Counted from the stretch's first letter, positions 46,027-58,161 are shown. The stretch is 64,000 bases of DNA from Ciborinia camelliae (GCA_025890175.1 JANPYM010000001.1:1280999-1344998), one strand, 5' to 3'. Program-made: numbers and translations. The notes: generated by a model not told the origin, from the sequence alone.

Positions 46027-47680
46027 ATGGAAGGCGACAACCTCGAATTTCTTCTGCAGACGCTGGAGGATTATGGCATACCTTTCGATCGCAGTGCAAT
46101 GAAGTCTGATTATGCTCGCAATCCCGCTGCGGTAGAATCTTGGATTTCGAAATACCTTGGTTCAGAAACACTTTTGACCAAGGATGAAATTGCATTGTGA
46201 GTTGGTATCAGTGTCTTGTAGAAATCATGCTAACTAGAGATAGGTACGATGTGCTATCACAATCAGGAGACGCAGACAAGATAGCGAATTCCCAAGACCT
46301 ATCGAGCATATGTGATTTGAGTGATGAACAACTTCATAGCGCTATCGAAGAATTACAACGATCTACTACCGCGATTGAAAAGCAGAGCGAAGCACTACGA
46401 TTGCAACAAAACGCTCTAGCTTTACTTGTCAAAAACAATAAGAAAGCCGGAGTGGCTCGAACTGAAGCAGATGCAAAACAGCTTCGAAAATGGGAAGCGG
46501 AAAATGCTCAGGTCAACTCGTCGGTGGAGGAGCTCTCTCAAAACTTGATGTATCAGTTATCGGACTTGGAGCAACAAAACAAAATGTCACAATCCAGCGT
46601 CAAGCAAACTGTGGACGGAATCTTTAAGGCGGATGATAAATTGTTGGCAAGCTTGCAGAAACTTGCGGGAGAGCTTGATCCTGGGTCTTCGGATGATAAT
46701 GATAATATTGCTAGGATACGGGATCTTTGTGCGAGGTATATCAAACATACTGTCGACGGAGTTAGGACAAAACTCGACCGAATATACCTCGAAGCTCTCA
46801 GTAGTCCTGGTGGCTCAGACTCGCAAGACACAAACCAGCGGGAAGTCGCCGAATTACAAGAAGAGCTTGAATCCTTATACTCCGAGGTATTACCTGTGGC
46901 TCAAATGTCTGCCGAACAGCAGTATTTGGAACCAGCTTTGCGTGAGATTGCTGCGAAAGGGAATTCAGGTCAAGAGCGAACTTATCAAGCTCTCAAATAT
47001 GTAGGTTTTTGACACATCAATAGATACTGTATTTCTAACCAATACCGTAGATGCAAGAATGCCTTACTTTTCTCGTCAAGCGTACAGAAGTTTATGCAGA
47101 GCATATGGAAGAATACCAAAGTCATCAAATGGCCACTAAATTCGCAATAGACACTGGAAAGAAAGAGCTTCAACATCAAGCAGCCCCACAGCCTAGCAGA
47201 TCTGCTACTCACCAACGACAGATCTCTCAAACGCAGATGCCATCCCGCAATAGTCGCCGTCGTTCTTCAATGTTTGAAGAAATGGATGCCGAACAACAGT
47301 TACTTCGCAATTTAGGCATCTCACTTCCAACCGAAAACGATACTGACGACAATGCGCGGACCGAATTTCTCGAGAGTGTCCTTCGTGAAAGGATAGAAAA
47401 ACTTAAGAGTCATATGGCTAATTTGGAATCAACAACTGAAACCACCATATCTTCACATGTGCACAATGCCGATATTACAATGCAACTACTTTACAATGCC
47501 CTCCAAGCTGATTCAGTCTACGGCGAGGTTCAACTACTTGATCCGGATATCGTCTCGTCATTTAATACATTTGAAGAAGAAATCAAAAATTTACAGGAAA
47601 ATCTCGAAGCTGTAAACCTTCAAAGGTTGCAACTAAAGAATGTTCATAAGGAGCAGCTGATAAAACGTTGGTCAAGATGA
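46027..47680 (+). CDS. Coiled-coil protein, probable HAUS3-like augmin subunit, 518 aa
   Basis: Exons 46027-46196, 46244-47000 and 47051-47680 join in phase. The N-terminus (FLLQTLEDYGIPF, ESWISKYLGSETLLTKDEIALYDVL) resembles the HAUS-augmin3 domain, in which a short Trp-containing helical segment precedes an L-T-x-x-E-L/I motif. Long heptad-rich coiled coils follow at about 75-190 and 400-515. A basic, Gln/Ser-rich linker lies around 340-365. Augmin recruits gamma-tubulin complexes to pre-existing microtubules for branching nucleation. Coiled-coil proteins are easily misassigned, so the name rests on the N-terminal pattern and length only. A different mitotic or trafficking coiled-coil protein is the main alternative. 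Confidence 0.6.
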
Positions 47681-50677
47681 CCTTTGTCTGAGCGGGAAAG
47701 AAGGGAATAACAATGTTGCCTTGCGAGCCGGGTCAAAAGTTGACACTTAGGAGGATATTCTACATTATATCAAGATTTAAGATGTCTTGAAGGCATCCTC
47801 CTTAGGTTTCAGATGATAGTGGCAGATGTCACCGTAATCACGTGTCTCTAGATTGAGGGGGAGCTTTGAATCTTGTGGCAATGCAAGAATTCATCCCGAA
47901 ATGCAAGGGCAAGCACCACACGTGGCTTACTACAGGCTGATTACACCCATGCATGGGGGAGGCTCATTCAAAAAATCTTCCTTGTGAAAATTTCGCATCT
48001 TGGCCACTCGGGTCTATCTAAAACAGAAATCGAGTCACATCCGCAGTCATGCACCAGACCTAGCATCATACTGTGTCCAGAATGCCAAAGTATTCTATAT
48101 GTTAGATCATCAAGGGTACCTGCGTGACACAACCACTAAGAAACAAACAATATGCCTGTAACCATTTATCTTTAACCATCTTGTTGGTATTTCTTCCCCT
48201 GGCGGCTGCAATGTTCGACCAAGATTGTACAACCACCAAGCGTTAGACCTTTATCGCAAGGATTATGCGACAGATGCAACAAATGTGACAAAGGGTCAAC
48301 AACTAGATAATACAGCAAGAAAGAATCTAAATATGCATATAAAATTTGTGGTCTCGTTAGTAATTAATTTGATACGCCAACATATAGTAACACGGTAAGG
48401 CTTAGTCCAAACCCAATACCCCAGATCCCGAAAGAGAACATCGGAAGCGCTAAAGGGATGATCAAATAGTCACAACGGACTCGCAGTAATGACATGACAG
48501 CGGTAATGACCCTAGCGAGAGGTGGGCAATACTAGGTAGGTACTAGGTATGTACTTGGTATGTACTGTACAGTATCGTCATTTGACTCAAAATTCGAATC
48601 TTGTCTTGACTACTGGCTTGAAAAAATCAATAATTTCTTGAGGCTGTGTTGATAGGTGTGGCTTGCTTATGTTCGCTAGTCGGGGATTAAACCTGTTGAA
48701 TCCTTACTGTATTGCCTTGATCTCGCGACGATAGGAGTCATCATTTCATCGCGGCGAAAGAGGCAGTACAGTACAGGAGAGGAGAGGAGAGGACACATTT
48801 GATCAGTTGATCTATGGCGAAAATGATTTCTGTAGTTCATTTCATAGCGGTATGTCATACAGTTTAACCCGCTACCTAGGGAGGTAGTCAATGTAGGTGG
48901 GTACCTCATCCTGTAATCGTTAGCATTGTCACCGTTAGCTTTTGGGGGCGCTTACTCCGTATAGATGCATACAGTACGACGGGTATGTACTGTGTAATCT
49001 TACCTACCTTAACCTTACCTAACCTTACCTTACCTATACAGAGTGATCTCAATAATGCTACGTTATACAAACATCCGGGGGAGAGGGGGAATATTGCGGC
49101 TCATATTATCTATGAACAACAACAACATCATCTTCCTTTGAATTTCAAATCCTCTAATCTAATTTACTCGAGTACTCGTATTGATATATTGATATCTAGA
49201 CAATAATGTTTGCTGTACAGTCCACGCCGACTCCACGGTATGTGTGACCTCAACTCGAGGCCTTATCTCCCCATAAAAATTGTCGCTAAATTAAGAACCA
49301 ACCAGACTAACAGGGGTTTTTTTTAGAGACAATTGGACAGCAGACCTTTAACGAACATCATCTCATGTACCACTGTTGTACCTTCAGCTACCTACTACCT
49401 ACTCTCATTTCATCTACAATTTCATGATTGGATTTCAAATTCATATTCAATCTTTGAATATTCTCTTTCTCTGGGTTGAATATCGGATGGGCCATCTTTA
49501 CGAAACCTCCCCCCTTTGAATATTCATTCATTCATTCTTATAGGATAGAATGGACGTCACCACGCGCGTTTGTTTATGATCCTTCTACTCATCTCATGCT
49601 TATTCTTGACCTTCTTTTTGATGGGATTCGATTCCATGCTGTCGGGATTCTATTTTCGGATTCCACCCTTATTTTACTTTCCTTTCTTGCTTCTCCCTTC
49701 AAACTCCTATGAAATCCACTCGTATATCCGGGTCATAATAGCAACTGTTACATTCCAATCATTTTGATATCATCATATCTATCACAAACGAAGCTGACAA
49801 CCACGACGAAAAGTTTCTAACTTTTTGTCTCTACTCCTGCATTTTCATCCGTTTCGTCATTCAAAATATGAACTTTAATGGTTTCATTTCAAGCCTCAAT
49901 TCCTGAATTGGTAACTTTTGGGGGTCCTCTTGGGTCTTACTCAGCCCTTCAAGTGGCTGAGGCGATTTTGGTTCGCCGCTTCTGCTAAAAATCTTGACAT
50001 GACATAAACTTTACCTTCCTACCTTACCTTGCCCTACTTTTCATACCTAATACCCACACTTTCTTATACCACACTAAAACTTTTTGGCCCACCCACACTA
50101 AAGATGCAGTCACCGGCCACAGTAATTACCTAGAGGATACTATAAGACCTTTCTATTAGGCAGTCACACTCCTAGTACAAGTCAAGTCTACTCAAGTATT
50201 AAGAGAAAATACTTAATTCCTCTATACCCTTCATCCATTCACACATTTCCTTCCGCGTTCTCTCTCTTGTTAAACATATCACTACTTTAGTTTAACCTAA
50301 CACAGCATCCTTCACATTCCTGTCGTCTTGACATACCTCACCACCTTTTCTATACATCGTCTATTCTACGGCAAGGTTCCTTAACGAATAACGAATAACG
50401 AATAACGAACATACAACTATACTTATTGTATCTTACAACATATATCTCCATATCTACCCACCCCTCTCTTTACTCGCATAATATAATACGAATCAACTTT
50501 CATACATACTACACCTGACGAATATATAACCTTCGTATCATATCAAGGAAGTCCTAGACCTAGTGGGAAACTTCTCTTTGTTTTGATATCAGCTTTATAA
50601 TATCAAACCAATTCAGGTCTTGAGGACAAGTCCTATCTCAGCACATCCTATCCGAAGGTTCAAAGTTTACCGTCATA
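47681..50677. other. Long intergenic, 3 kb
   Basis: No supportable gene. A + frame at 47873-48127 ends with IILCPECQSILYVRS, which is mildly protein-like but lacks a domain or splice partner. TAGGTACTAGGTATGTACT runs at about 48530-48570, a TACTCCGTA nonamer at 48953-48961, CTTACCTAACCTTACC at about 49005-49035. The stretch from about 50150 to 50677 is a pyrimidine-rich leader with a triplicated AACGAATA unit (50383-50408), likely the 5' UTR of the next gene. Confidence 0.5.
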
Positions 50678-52330
50678 ATGTGCGTGACACATATCTATAC
50701 CGATTGCTACCCCAAGCGAACAGTCGAGTTTCATCAAACGATTGTCTGTCCCGATGCAAAAGATGGAATCTCCTGCTCAGCTCATATCACCAATGAACAT
50801 CCTCCTCGTACTCTTGAATCCAATGATGAGCGCTCCAGCAAAGAATTCATCGACCAAGGACTCAAAGTACCTACTACCTCCAAGGGCTCTCAAAAATCCA
50901 CAACTACAACTACATATCGTTACTCTCAAGGTGACAAGAAAGACAAATCTCCCGGTCGAGAGCCTCGTCTTCGTCTGGTGAGGAAGAAGAGTGCTCTAGT
51001 CTCAGCCACCACACCACGTCGCAAACATCCCAAGGAACGTATCATTATTGTCGATGCCCCAGACAACGCTCAAGTTTCCAAGTCTCTTCAAAAACATGCT
51101 CCAGATTCTCCCGCTACAGAAGAATTTCAATCAAAGAATCTTCTCATCGCCGATCGTCCTCATCGTCAAGAATCATCTAGTCCAAGACGCAGCCCTAATC
51201 ACAGCCTTAATCCTGTACGTACGATTATAGTCGAGCAGAATTCACGTGAGAAGAGAGAGCATAGCAAAGAGAGGGAGAGACCGTTACAGAAACTCCCTAT
51301 AATACTAGTACCTGAACCACCCTCGCGCTCACCAAGTCGTGAGAGGGAACTGATTGATATGCGTATCCGTCGCGAGGAAGAGGAGAGGGAAAGAGAACGT
51401 CAAAGGGAGTATGAAAGGGAGCAAGAGAAGTGTTTCGAATTGGTTCATGAAGCGAGGAGAGAACAGGAGTGGGAACGTGAGGAGAGACGTAAGGCGGCAG
51501 AGGAATTGGAGAGGGAAAGGATTAGAAAGGAGAAGAGTGAGGATGAGAGGAGAAGGGATGCGGAGTTTAAGAAGTTTTTGGGGGAAAGAGATAGGGAGAG
51601 GGAGAGAGAGAGAGAAAGAGAAAAGGAGGTTGAGAGGAAGATGGCGAGGGAGAGGGAGAGGGAGGAAGAATTATTGAGGGACATAGAGAGGTCTAGATCT
51701 TCAGAGAGAAAAAGAGAAGAGGAGATTGTAAGGGAGAGGGAGAGAGAAAGGCGGAGGAAAGAGGAGGAAACCAGGAGAGCTGATGATCATGAACAAAAGC
51801 GCAGAGACGAAAAACACAAAAGAGAACGGGAACGAGAAAGAGAGAAAGAAATAAAAGCAAAAGAACGCGAAGAAAGAATGCGCAAAGCGGAAAAATCAGA
51901 ACGTAAAGCGGCAGAGGATGCGAGGAGGCTGGCTGAACAAGTCAAGGCTTTTGCGAGGGAAGATGAGGAGATTCGAAGGAGACCGGTTGTTCCTTGTAGG
52001 GAGGGTGAGAGGGACAGGGACAGGGACAGGGAAAGGGAGAGGGATAGAGAGCGAGACGAAAGAAAAAAAGAAGATGAGGATATGTATGCACGGCTGAGAG
52101 ATAGACAGGCGAGAGATGATGGGCCGGGTCTAGGCCGAGGAGCGAGTTTTTCGGCCAGGGGCGAGGGCGATCGTGAGGTCTTGGATCGTTTGAAGGAGAG
52201 GCAGAAGGGGCCTGAGGAGGGTTATTTGCCCAAGAGGAGGACTACGGTGGGGAGTGGGAGTGGGAGGAGGAGGGGTGAGGAGAGAATTGTTTGGGATGAG
52301 GGGGAGGTGGGGAGGGGTGGGGGGTGGTAG
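50678..52330 (+). CDS. Arg/Glu-rich charged coiled-coil protein with a Cys-containing N-terminus, 550 aa
   Basis: Single exon. The first 45 residues are non-repetitive: MCVTHIYTDCYPKRTVEF then HQTIVCPDAKDGISCSAHI, with four Cys and two His after the start. This pattern recurs at the N-terminus of several uncharacterised ascomycete proteins, as far as I recall. A Ser/Pro/Lys-rich linker follows. Residues about 225-450 form an extreme R/E/K-rich single helix or coiled coil (REREREREREK type), and the C-terminus is Gly/Arg-rich. The N-terminus could bind a metal. The charged helix is common in RNA-processing proteins but gives no specific function. Repetitive codons make this region a candidate for length variation. 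Confidence 0.75.
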   Translation: MCVTHIYTDCYPKRTVEFHQTIVCPDAKDGISCSAHITNEHPPRTLESNDERSSKEFIDQGLKVPTTSKGSQKSTTTTTYRYSQGDKKDKSPGREPRLRLVRKKSALVSATTPRRKHPKERIIIVDAPDNAQVSKSLQKHAPDSPATEEFQSKNLLIADRPHRQESSSPRRSPNHSLNPVRTIIVEQNSREKREHSKERERPLQKLPIILVPEPPSRSPSRERELIDMRIRREEEERERERQREYEREQEKCFELVHEARREQEWEREERRKAAEELERERIRKEKSEDERRRDAEFKKFLGERDREREREREREKEVERKMAREREREEELLRDIERSRSSERKREEEIVRERERERRRKEEETRRADDHEQKRRDEKHKREREREREKEIKAKEREERMRKAEKSERKAAEDARRLAEQVKAFAREDEEIRRRPVVPCREGERDRDRDRERERDRERDERKKEDEDMYARLRDRQARDDGPGLGRGASFSARGEGDREVLDRLKERQKGPEEGYLPKRRTTVGSGSGRRRGEERIVWDEGEVGRGGGW

Positions 52331-53655
52331 GTTGTGGGGGTTGGAGAGGAGAAGGGCGGGAGGGGAGTAAGGAGATTTCTTTTCTTTTCTTTTCTTTTCC
52401 TTTCTTTGATGTCGAACGTTTTATTTTAATATTTGATGTTTGATGTTTATGTTTAATGCATTCTGGAGCGCGATGTAATCGATATTAGGCATGACATGTT
52501 TTGTTATGTTTGTTTTGTTATGATTGATAGATGATACCTTGGGGGATATGGATATGGATATGGATATGGAAAGGAAATGAAAGGAAAGGAATGTATAATG
52601 AAGCGATATATTTTATTTTATTTAACTTTGGTCTGTTTTGTTTTATTATAATAGAATTGATTGATTGTAATACAATCATTATATAGGTAGATAGATAGTT
52701 GCTAATATAGTTTTTAATTTTTTCTTTTTATAATATAGAGATGAATACTTGCATTCATTCATCAACGCTATATATTTAAATTCAACAATCTCCCCTCTCC
52801 CTACCTCCCTACCTGCAGTAAAATATCAAAAATATCAAAAATATCAAAAATATCATTCATCCCATTCATCTCCATCCAGCTTGCGCGATATTCATTTTTG
52901 ATGATTTTCTTGTGTGGGGTGGTGGGTAGGTGGTGGGTATGATGTTGTTTTGTGGAGGGGAGGATTGAGGGAGGAGGCAATGGGAGGAGAAAAGAGAGGA
53001 GGAAAGGATGGGGGGATATGGGTGGGGATATCTATACGATGATGATATTAAGAATACAATACCATATGATCGATCAATGACTATAGAACTATAGAACTAG
53101 AGTGCTGTAGGATAAGAGGAGAGGAGAGGAGAGGAGAGGTAGGTAGGTAGGTAGGTATGCTTTACTCCCTAGTACACCCTATTACCACCCATTTACCCAT
53201 CCACTTATTATTTACCTACCTACATACCTACCTACCACCTATCTATCTACCTACCTAATTTATATACATACCACAGGGAGAGAAATGGAAGTGAAGTGAA
53301 ATCAGGTTACAAATAGAAATCAAAAATGGAAAATAGAAAAGGTCCAGGTTTGAGAATATAAAAGCAGGAGGAGAACACTCAGTACCTATAATAGCCCAAG
53401 CCTAAAACTGTCATGCGAATTTTTATTCTATTTCTAGGAGACGAACGAACTGAAAGTGAAAGTGAAAGTGAAAATACTGAAGTAGGTAGGTAGGTAGGTG
53501 AGTTTTAGAAAAGTGATGTTTTGGGAGAGGATTTGTAGGTAGGTAGGTAGCGAGCGGGATGAGAAGGAAGGAAATTGCTTGGTTCTTTCGTTTGCTCATA
53601 TTGGATGAGTGAGAATGAGAGTGTCTTTCTCAGGTGTCCTCGTCAAGTTCCCCCC
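52331..53655. other. Convergent intergenic rich in microsatellites
   Basis: TTTTC pentamers at about 52380-52400, GATATG hexamers at about 52548-52570, AAAAATATC units at about 52820-52855 and GAGAGGA at about 53118-53140. A GTAGGTAGG arm at 53139-53158 faces a complementary TACCTACC arm at 53212-53235. GAAAGT hexamers occur at about 53452-53475. The + frames near 53575-54090 are antisense to the MAPEG gene. Confidence 0.6.
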
Positions 53656-54281
53656 CTAACCCCCCAATTCCCCAATATCACCACCCCTCAAGCACCCAGC
53701 ACCATCTTCCCCCCCCATCCACCCACACAACCCCACCAACCCCAACTGAAACGCCCAGAACCAAATCCCTTGATACCTGCCCTTCCCGCCCTCACCTCCC
53801 CTACTATACCCACGCATATAAACCCAACGACTGAGCGACCAGCCGGCGCCCATCAGGGCCGCCGTGCGCGGAAACTCCAGCCCGGATACCAACAGCGCGG
53901 TGACGGCGATCGAGTGATTTTCGGTGAAATTCGCATGCGCCCGTTGCGCGCAGTTGAAGAGGTGCGCTTCCGTGTCGGTGCGCGTCGATGGCGCGTAGGC
54001 GGCGGGGTAGTCGATCTTCGCGGCCCGTCGGTATCGGCCCGTGTTTATGCCGTGCATGAGGTTGAGGATGAAGGTCGAGGTTGCGGCTAGGATTACGTAG
54101 CTAGAGGGTGGGAGTTAGTTTTGGGTTTGGGTTGGTGAGGGAGAAGGGGGGGGAGAAGGGGGGAAGGGTGGTGAGGGGAGTGCTCGAGAGAGAGAGAGAG
54201 AAGAAGGGGGGGGGATTGCGGAAAGAGAAATAGATAGAAAGATACATACCCGTAATCAGAATCGAGAGTAATCGTAACCAT
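53656..54281 (-). CDS. MAPEG-family microsomal glutathione S-transferase (MGST3-like), 158 aa
   Basis: Exon 1 is 54250-54281 and exon 2 is 53656-54100; the 149-bp intron has a GTATGT donor and CTCTAG acceptor. The protein starts MVTITLDSDYGYVILAAT, the first membrane helix. It carries YRRAAKIDYPAAYA and the family block HLFNCAQRAHANFTE, whose Asn/Gln/Arg contribute to glutathione binding. Two more helices follow (IAVTALLVSGLEFPRTAALMG and IWFWAFQLGLVGLCGWMG). Four helices and about 150 residues fit the family. It should conjugate glutathione or reduce lipid peroxides in ER or outer mitochondrial membranes. The last 20 residues are Gly-rich and may be unusual. The next gene on this strand is an epoxide hydrolase. 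Confidence 0.9.
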
Positions 54282-55878
54282 TTTGTCTGATCTGATCTGA
54301 TTTGATTTGTCTTGACTTTCTTTCGTGTAGAGGTTTGTATGTATGTATGGATGTATTCCCAATCGACTTTTCCGATGAATCTGCAAGAATGACAAAGTAC
54401 CTATCGATGGATGCTTTGCTTTGCTTTGCTTTGCTTGAAGAAACAAACAAACTTTAAGCCCCAAGGAAAATTGAAGAAAAGAGTATGAGAATAATCTGTT
54501 CACAACAAACCAAACCAAACCTACCTGCCTTAAATACTTATCTATCCAGTAGGTATGTCGGGTATGTATGTACTTACAAACTCAATTCACTAGGTAGGTA
54601 CCTAGATACCATAACTCCCGTCCTCACTACTCTCGACACAGACCTTTGACAAAGAGTGTCAGTGGAGAATGGAAGGAAGGAGAAGTCAACGGTACGGTAC
54701 GTACCACGGACTTCAATCGGACTTCAATTCATCCGTTTCCCGATTCGGTAGGGAGGGATTTGTAACCAAATCCTTGGATGCTCGCGATGCTCAGGTGTCG
54801 GGCCCAGAATATACCCATACCTATTTCTCCTCCGTTTCGGTGGTCCTTCTTCATCTCGTGGAAACTTGGCATGCATGCGTATGTTGATAGGTACCTATGT
54901 ATGTCCACTGTACCTTCCTTCAGCTTCCTTTCTCCTGTATGTAGGTAGGTATCTATCTATAGGTGGTTCGTCATCTCATCTCACCTCACCTCACCTCACC
55001 TCATAAAAGCCAGGTGGATGATATGACTATAGTAAATCCATATATATGTACGTATGTAGGTACGTAGGTAGGTATTAGAAATCCATCTCGGCCGGCGATC
55101 CATTCATTTCCTCCGTGAAGTTACACCAATATCAATATCAATATTAATATTAATAATATAAAAAGAAGCTTCGGAGATTTTCATCGGAGTCGGGGTGTTG
55201 TCATGTGCGGAGGATGATATGTATGGTGGGTGAGTGAGGGGAATGCATTGCAATATATATATAGGGACGGAGTATAGTAGTCATGTAGAGTAATTAAGTA
55301 ATAAGAAGGAATGATGTTGGATTAGAGTTTGTTCAATTGATTAATTATTGGTTGGTTGGGAGGGAGGGAGTACGTCATGTTAGGTAGGTAGTATTCTTAT
55401 GTTGGTTTGAAGTGTTGGTTTGAAGTGTTGGTTTGAAGTGTTGGTTTGAAGTGTTGGTTTGAAGTGTTGGTTTGAAGTGTTGGTTTGAAGTGTTGGTTTG
55501 AAGTGTTGGTTTGAAGTGTTGGTTTGAAGTGTTGGTTTGAAGTGTTGGTTTGAAGTGTTGGTTTGAAGTGTTGGTTTTGATTTTCAAGGAAATTGAGATG
55601 AGATGTATAGTTATAGTCAAAAGACATTCATGTCCAAGTAACTTCTAATGAGAGTATGTGGGCATAACAATTTAGATACAGTATATTTGCATCGATGAAT
55701 TCAAATTAATAAGTCGAAGCATCGCATCGCATCACATCAGCTCAGCCATTATTTTCCGCGCAAGTAAAAACAATACACGCCCTCCAGGTCAGGTTAGGTC
55801 AGTCATCACAATTTCCCTTTCCCAAAGATTCCTCCCAAGTTCCCACTCACCACCGAAAATTTGCCTCCCCCCTCCACC
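54282..55878. other. Intergenic with microsatellites and a 13-bp minisatellite
   Basis: CTTTG pentamers at about 54413-54435, CTCACCTCAC pentamers at about 54975-55003, GTACGTAGGTAGGT at about 55055-55070 and AATATCAATATTAAT at about 55130-55155. The 13-bp array has its own entry. No supportable gene; a 72-codon + frame at 54669-54887 has no domain. Confidence 0.55.
55401..55569. repeat. 13 perfect tandem copies of a 13-bp unit (GTTGGTTTGAAGT)
   Basis: 169 bp of exactly repeated 13-mers, followed by a partial copy. Since 13 is not a multiple of three, every frame cycles through a 13-residue peptide and stays open on the - strand, producing apparent frames of 76-81 codons that should not be taken as genes. 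Confidence 0.95.
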
Positions 55879-57309
55879 CTACAACCTCGCCGTATCCTTC
55901 TTATCATCATACCCGCTCCTCCCCCTGACAACATCAAAAGCCCCTCCACCCCTCCCAAACATCATCCTCAAATCCCTCGCCAACAACTCCGGCCTCTCAT
56001 GAGCATAAAAATGTCCACCTCCCTCCTCCAGATTATCACTCTCAAAAGCCACCGGTCCAAGTGTTCTCCCCCATGACTTAGGCAGGACGAAAATCTCCTT
56101 GGGATTAAACGTCAATCCCAATTTGACTTTTCCGATATATGATTCTATATCATCTTTAGTGACGTTGCCCGGTCCGGGAATCGTGTGCATGACTTCGTAG
56201 TAGATTCTTTGGGCGGCACCGGGGCCCGCGCGAGAGAAATGGTAGACGGATACCCAGGTGAAGATTTCGTCGTCGCTCCAGGGATACGAGTCGGTCCAAT
56301 CGTGGAGTTTCTCGACGATCCAGGCGAGGAGAGCGACGGGGGAATCTTGGAGAGCATAGGCCAGCGTCTGAGGCTTGGTAGCCTGTTCGAAGAAATAGCC
56401 TCGGCCTTCGTCCGCAAACCATTGGGTGCGGGCGAAGCCATCGCGTTCTTTGGACGAATAGGGTGTGGATGCGTGTTGGAGGGCCAGGATGGGATTTTTG
56501 CTGAATGTGGGCTGTTGCCCAGGCACCATGTTGATGTGGCTTGCTTTGCACTATGGTATCGATCGTCAATATCTAAGGTCGATGGGAAGGAAGATTGAAG
56601 CTCCAGAATTCAAACGTTATAGCACTCACATGTTGGGGATACAATTTTCCAATGGCTCGAGTAATATAGGTTCCCCAATCACCACCCTGCGTCACGTATT
56701 CATCATAACCCAATTGAATCATCAACTTGTGACAAGTTTCCGCATACTGCGCCAATGCGAATCCACGTTTCTTCACCCCTTCACTAAATCCATAGTTTGG
56801 AAGTGAAGGCGCAACGATGTGAAATGCGGGGCCGCCTTCTTGTTGAAGAAGTGGGAGAAGATGAAGAACTTCCATGAAAGATCCTGGCCCTAACCAATCA
56901 TCACATTAGCGTTAATTTCTCCACCCCTTTCCCAAGCTCATTCTTACGCTCATAATAAACAATAAATCTCTCGAAAAAGGGAAAAGAAAAACTCACACCC
57001 ATGCACAAAAAGCAACGGAATAGCCCCTTTCACCTCACTCTTCTGCCACACAAAATGCACATCCAACTCCCCGAACCCGTCCACCTGAACGCCCGTCGTA
57101 AACTGCGAGAACCTATTTAATTTTTCCTCGGCAGCTCTCCAATCCCACGCCTCCCATGCCTTGGTAAGCCGCTTCATCTTTGGCAACGGAACACCCATAT
57201 CCCAATCGGCATCGGCAAGTTCATCGGGGAATTGGGCGAGGGAAAGTTTGTGTTTGAGAGTGTCGATTTGAGATTGGGGGATGGAGATTTGAAAGGGTTG
57301 GGGAGGCAT
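55879..57309 (-). CDS. Epoxide hydrolase (EHN-type, microsomal-like), 414 aa
   Basis: Exons 56997-57309, 56630-56889 and 55879-56550, phases consistent. The N-terminal EHN domain reads [17 protein letters not shown], then [17 protein letters not shown] and [10 protein letters not shown]. The alpha/beta-hydrolase core has the oxyanion HGWPGSF, rebuilt by joining exon 1 to the GTTAG acceptor. The nucleophile is D175 ([14 protein letters not shown]) and the catalytic His is H371 in [12 protein letters not shown]. There is no membrane anchor at the N-terminus, unlike mammalian microsomal epoxide hydrolase. It should open epoxides to diols; fungal members act in detoxification or secondary metabolism. 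Its substrate is unknown. Confidence 0.92.
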
Positions 57310-58161
57310 GACTGATGTGATTGGAATGGTGGTGAAGATGGGGTTTGGTAGGGTGGGTGTACAGTGCTCGAACGAAAGGGTGGAAAAGATGATGATGGCG
57401 AATGGGAAATGTGACTGTAGAAAGTCAATTGGGCTTTATATTATCGAATTAAGAAGCACAATAATGGTAGTTCTTTTTTAAAAATGATATATCAAATAGC
57501 CATCAATTGAGAAAATGAAGAAGGCAAAGAGAACGTATGATGTTGAATATGTATAAAGCTCAAGCTGCGGAGCGAGCTCGCATTTGATCAGAGCACTGCA
57601 GAATCATGGCACATAGACCGGCTTTGAAATACGAGACATGACGAAATTATGCAGTTTCCCGTTTTGTTGTACAAGAAATCTATACTTGTGGGCTTGTACT
57701 CGATACCACCTACTCAAAACGTCTATAGAAGAATGGTCGGGTAACCTCGACCTAGGTCGACCAGCGAAGGCGTCCAATAGCGGACTCAGGGCTGCAGTCT
57801 AAATAAAAGCTTTGAATCCTTAAAATATTATAAATCTTAAGAATGTACTATGAATTTCAATGAAATCAATGTATCAAATGAATCCAATATATCAAACGAA
57901 TTCAATGTATAAAATCAATTATAGAGTAAAAAAAAAATCCTTCATTCTCCTCGGACTGCAGTCCGGATTATTGGAAACCTTGATTTTGATTTTAATTCGA
58001 GGTAAACTTATGTATAATCTTTCTCTAAGTACCTGGGTAACTAATATGTGAATCCAATTTCGTAAATACCGTGACGCCTGTAACCGATAAGCGACTCATC
58101 CATAAGGTATCACCTGGCTCCCATTACGCCCGTAAACATCAATTTGTCTTGTCTATCCCCT
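57310..58161. other. Intergenic
   Basis: No gene. A short run of AATGTATCAAATGAATCC-like units with ATCAA and GAATTC variants lies at about 57865-57910. CTGCAGTC occurs at about 57792 and again at about 57956. This is upstream of the epoxide hydrolase and downstream of ECM14. Confidence 0.5.

Noticed and set aside
53575..54090. 171-codon Pro-rich plus-strand frame
   Set aside because: Lies antisense to the MAPEG gene, whose splice sites, helices and motif are clear.
55401..55569. CRISPR-like regular spacing
   Set aside because: Pure head-to-tail 13-mers without spacers in a eukaryotic context; not a CRISPR array.
55375..55627. Repetitive Thr/Asn/Gln/Phe-rich frames over the 13-bp array
   Set aside because: The 13-bp periodic repeat keeps frames open automatically; not evidence of a gene.
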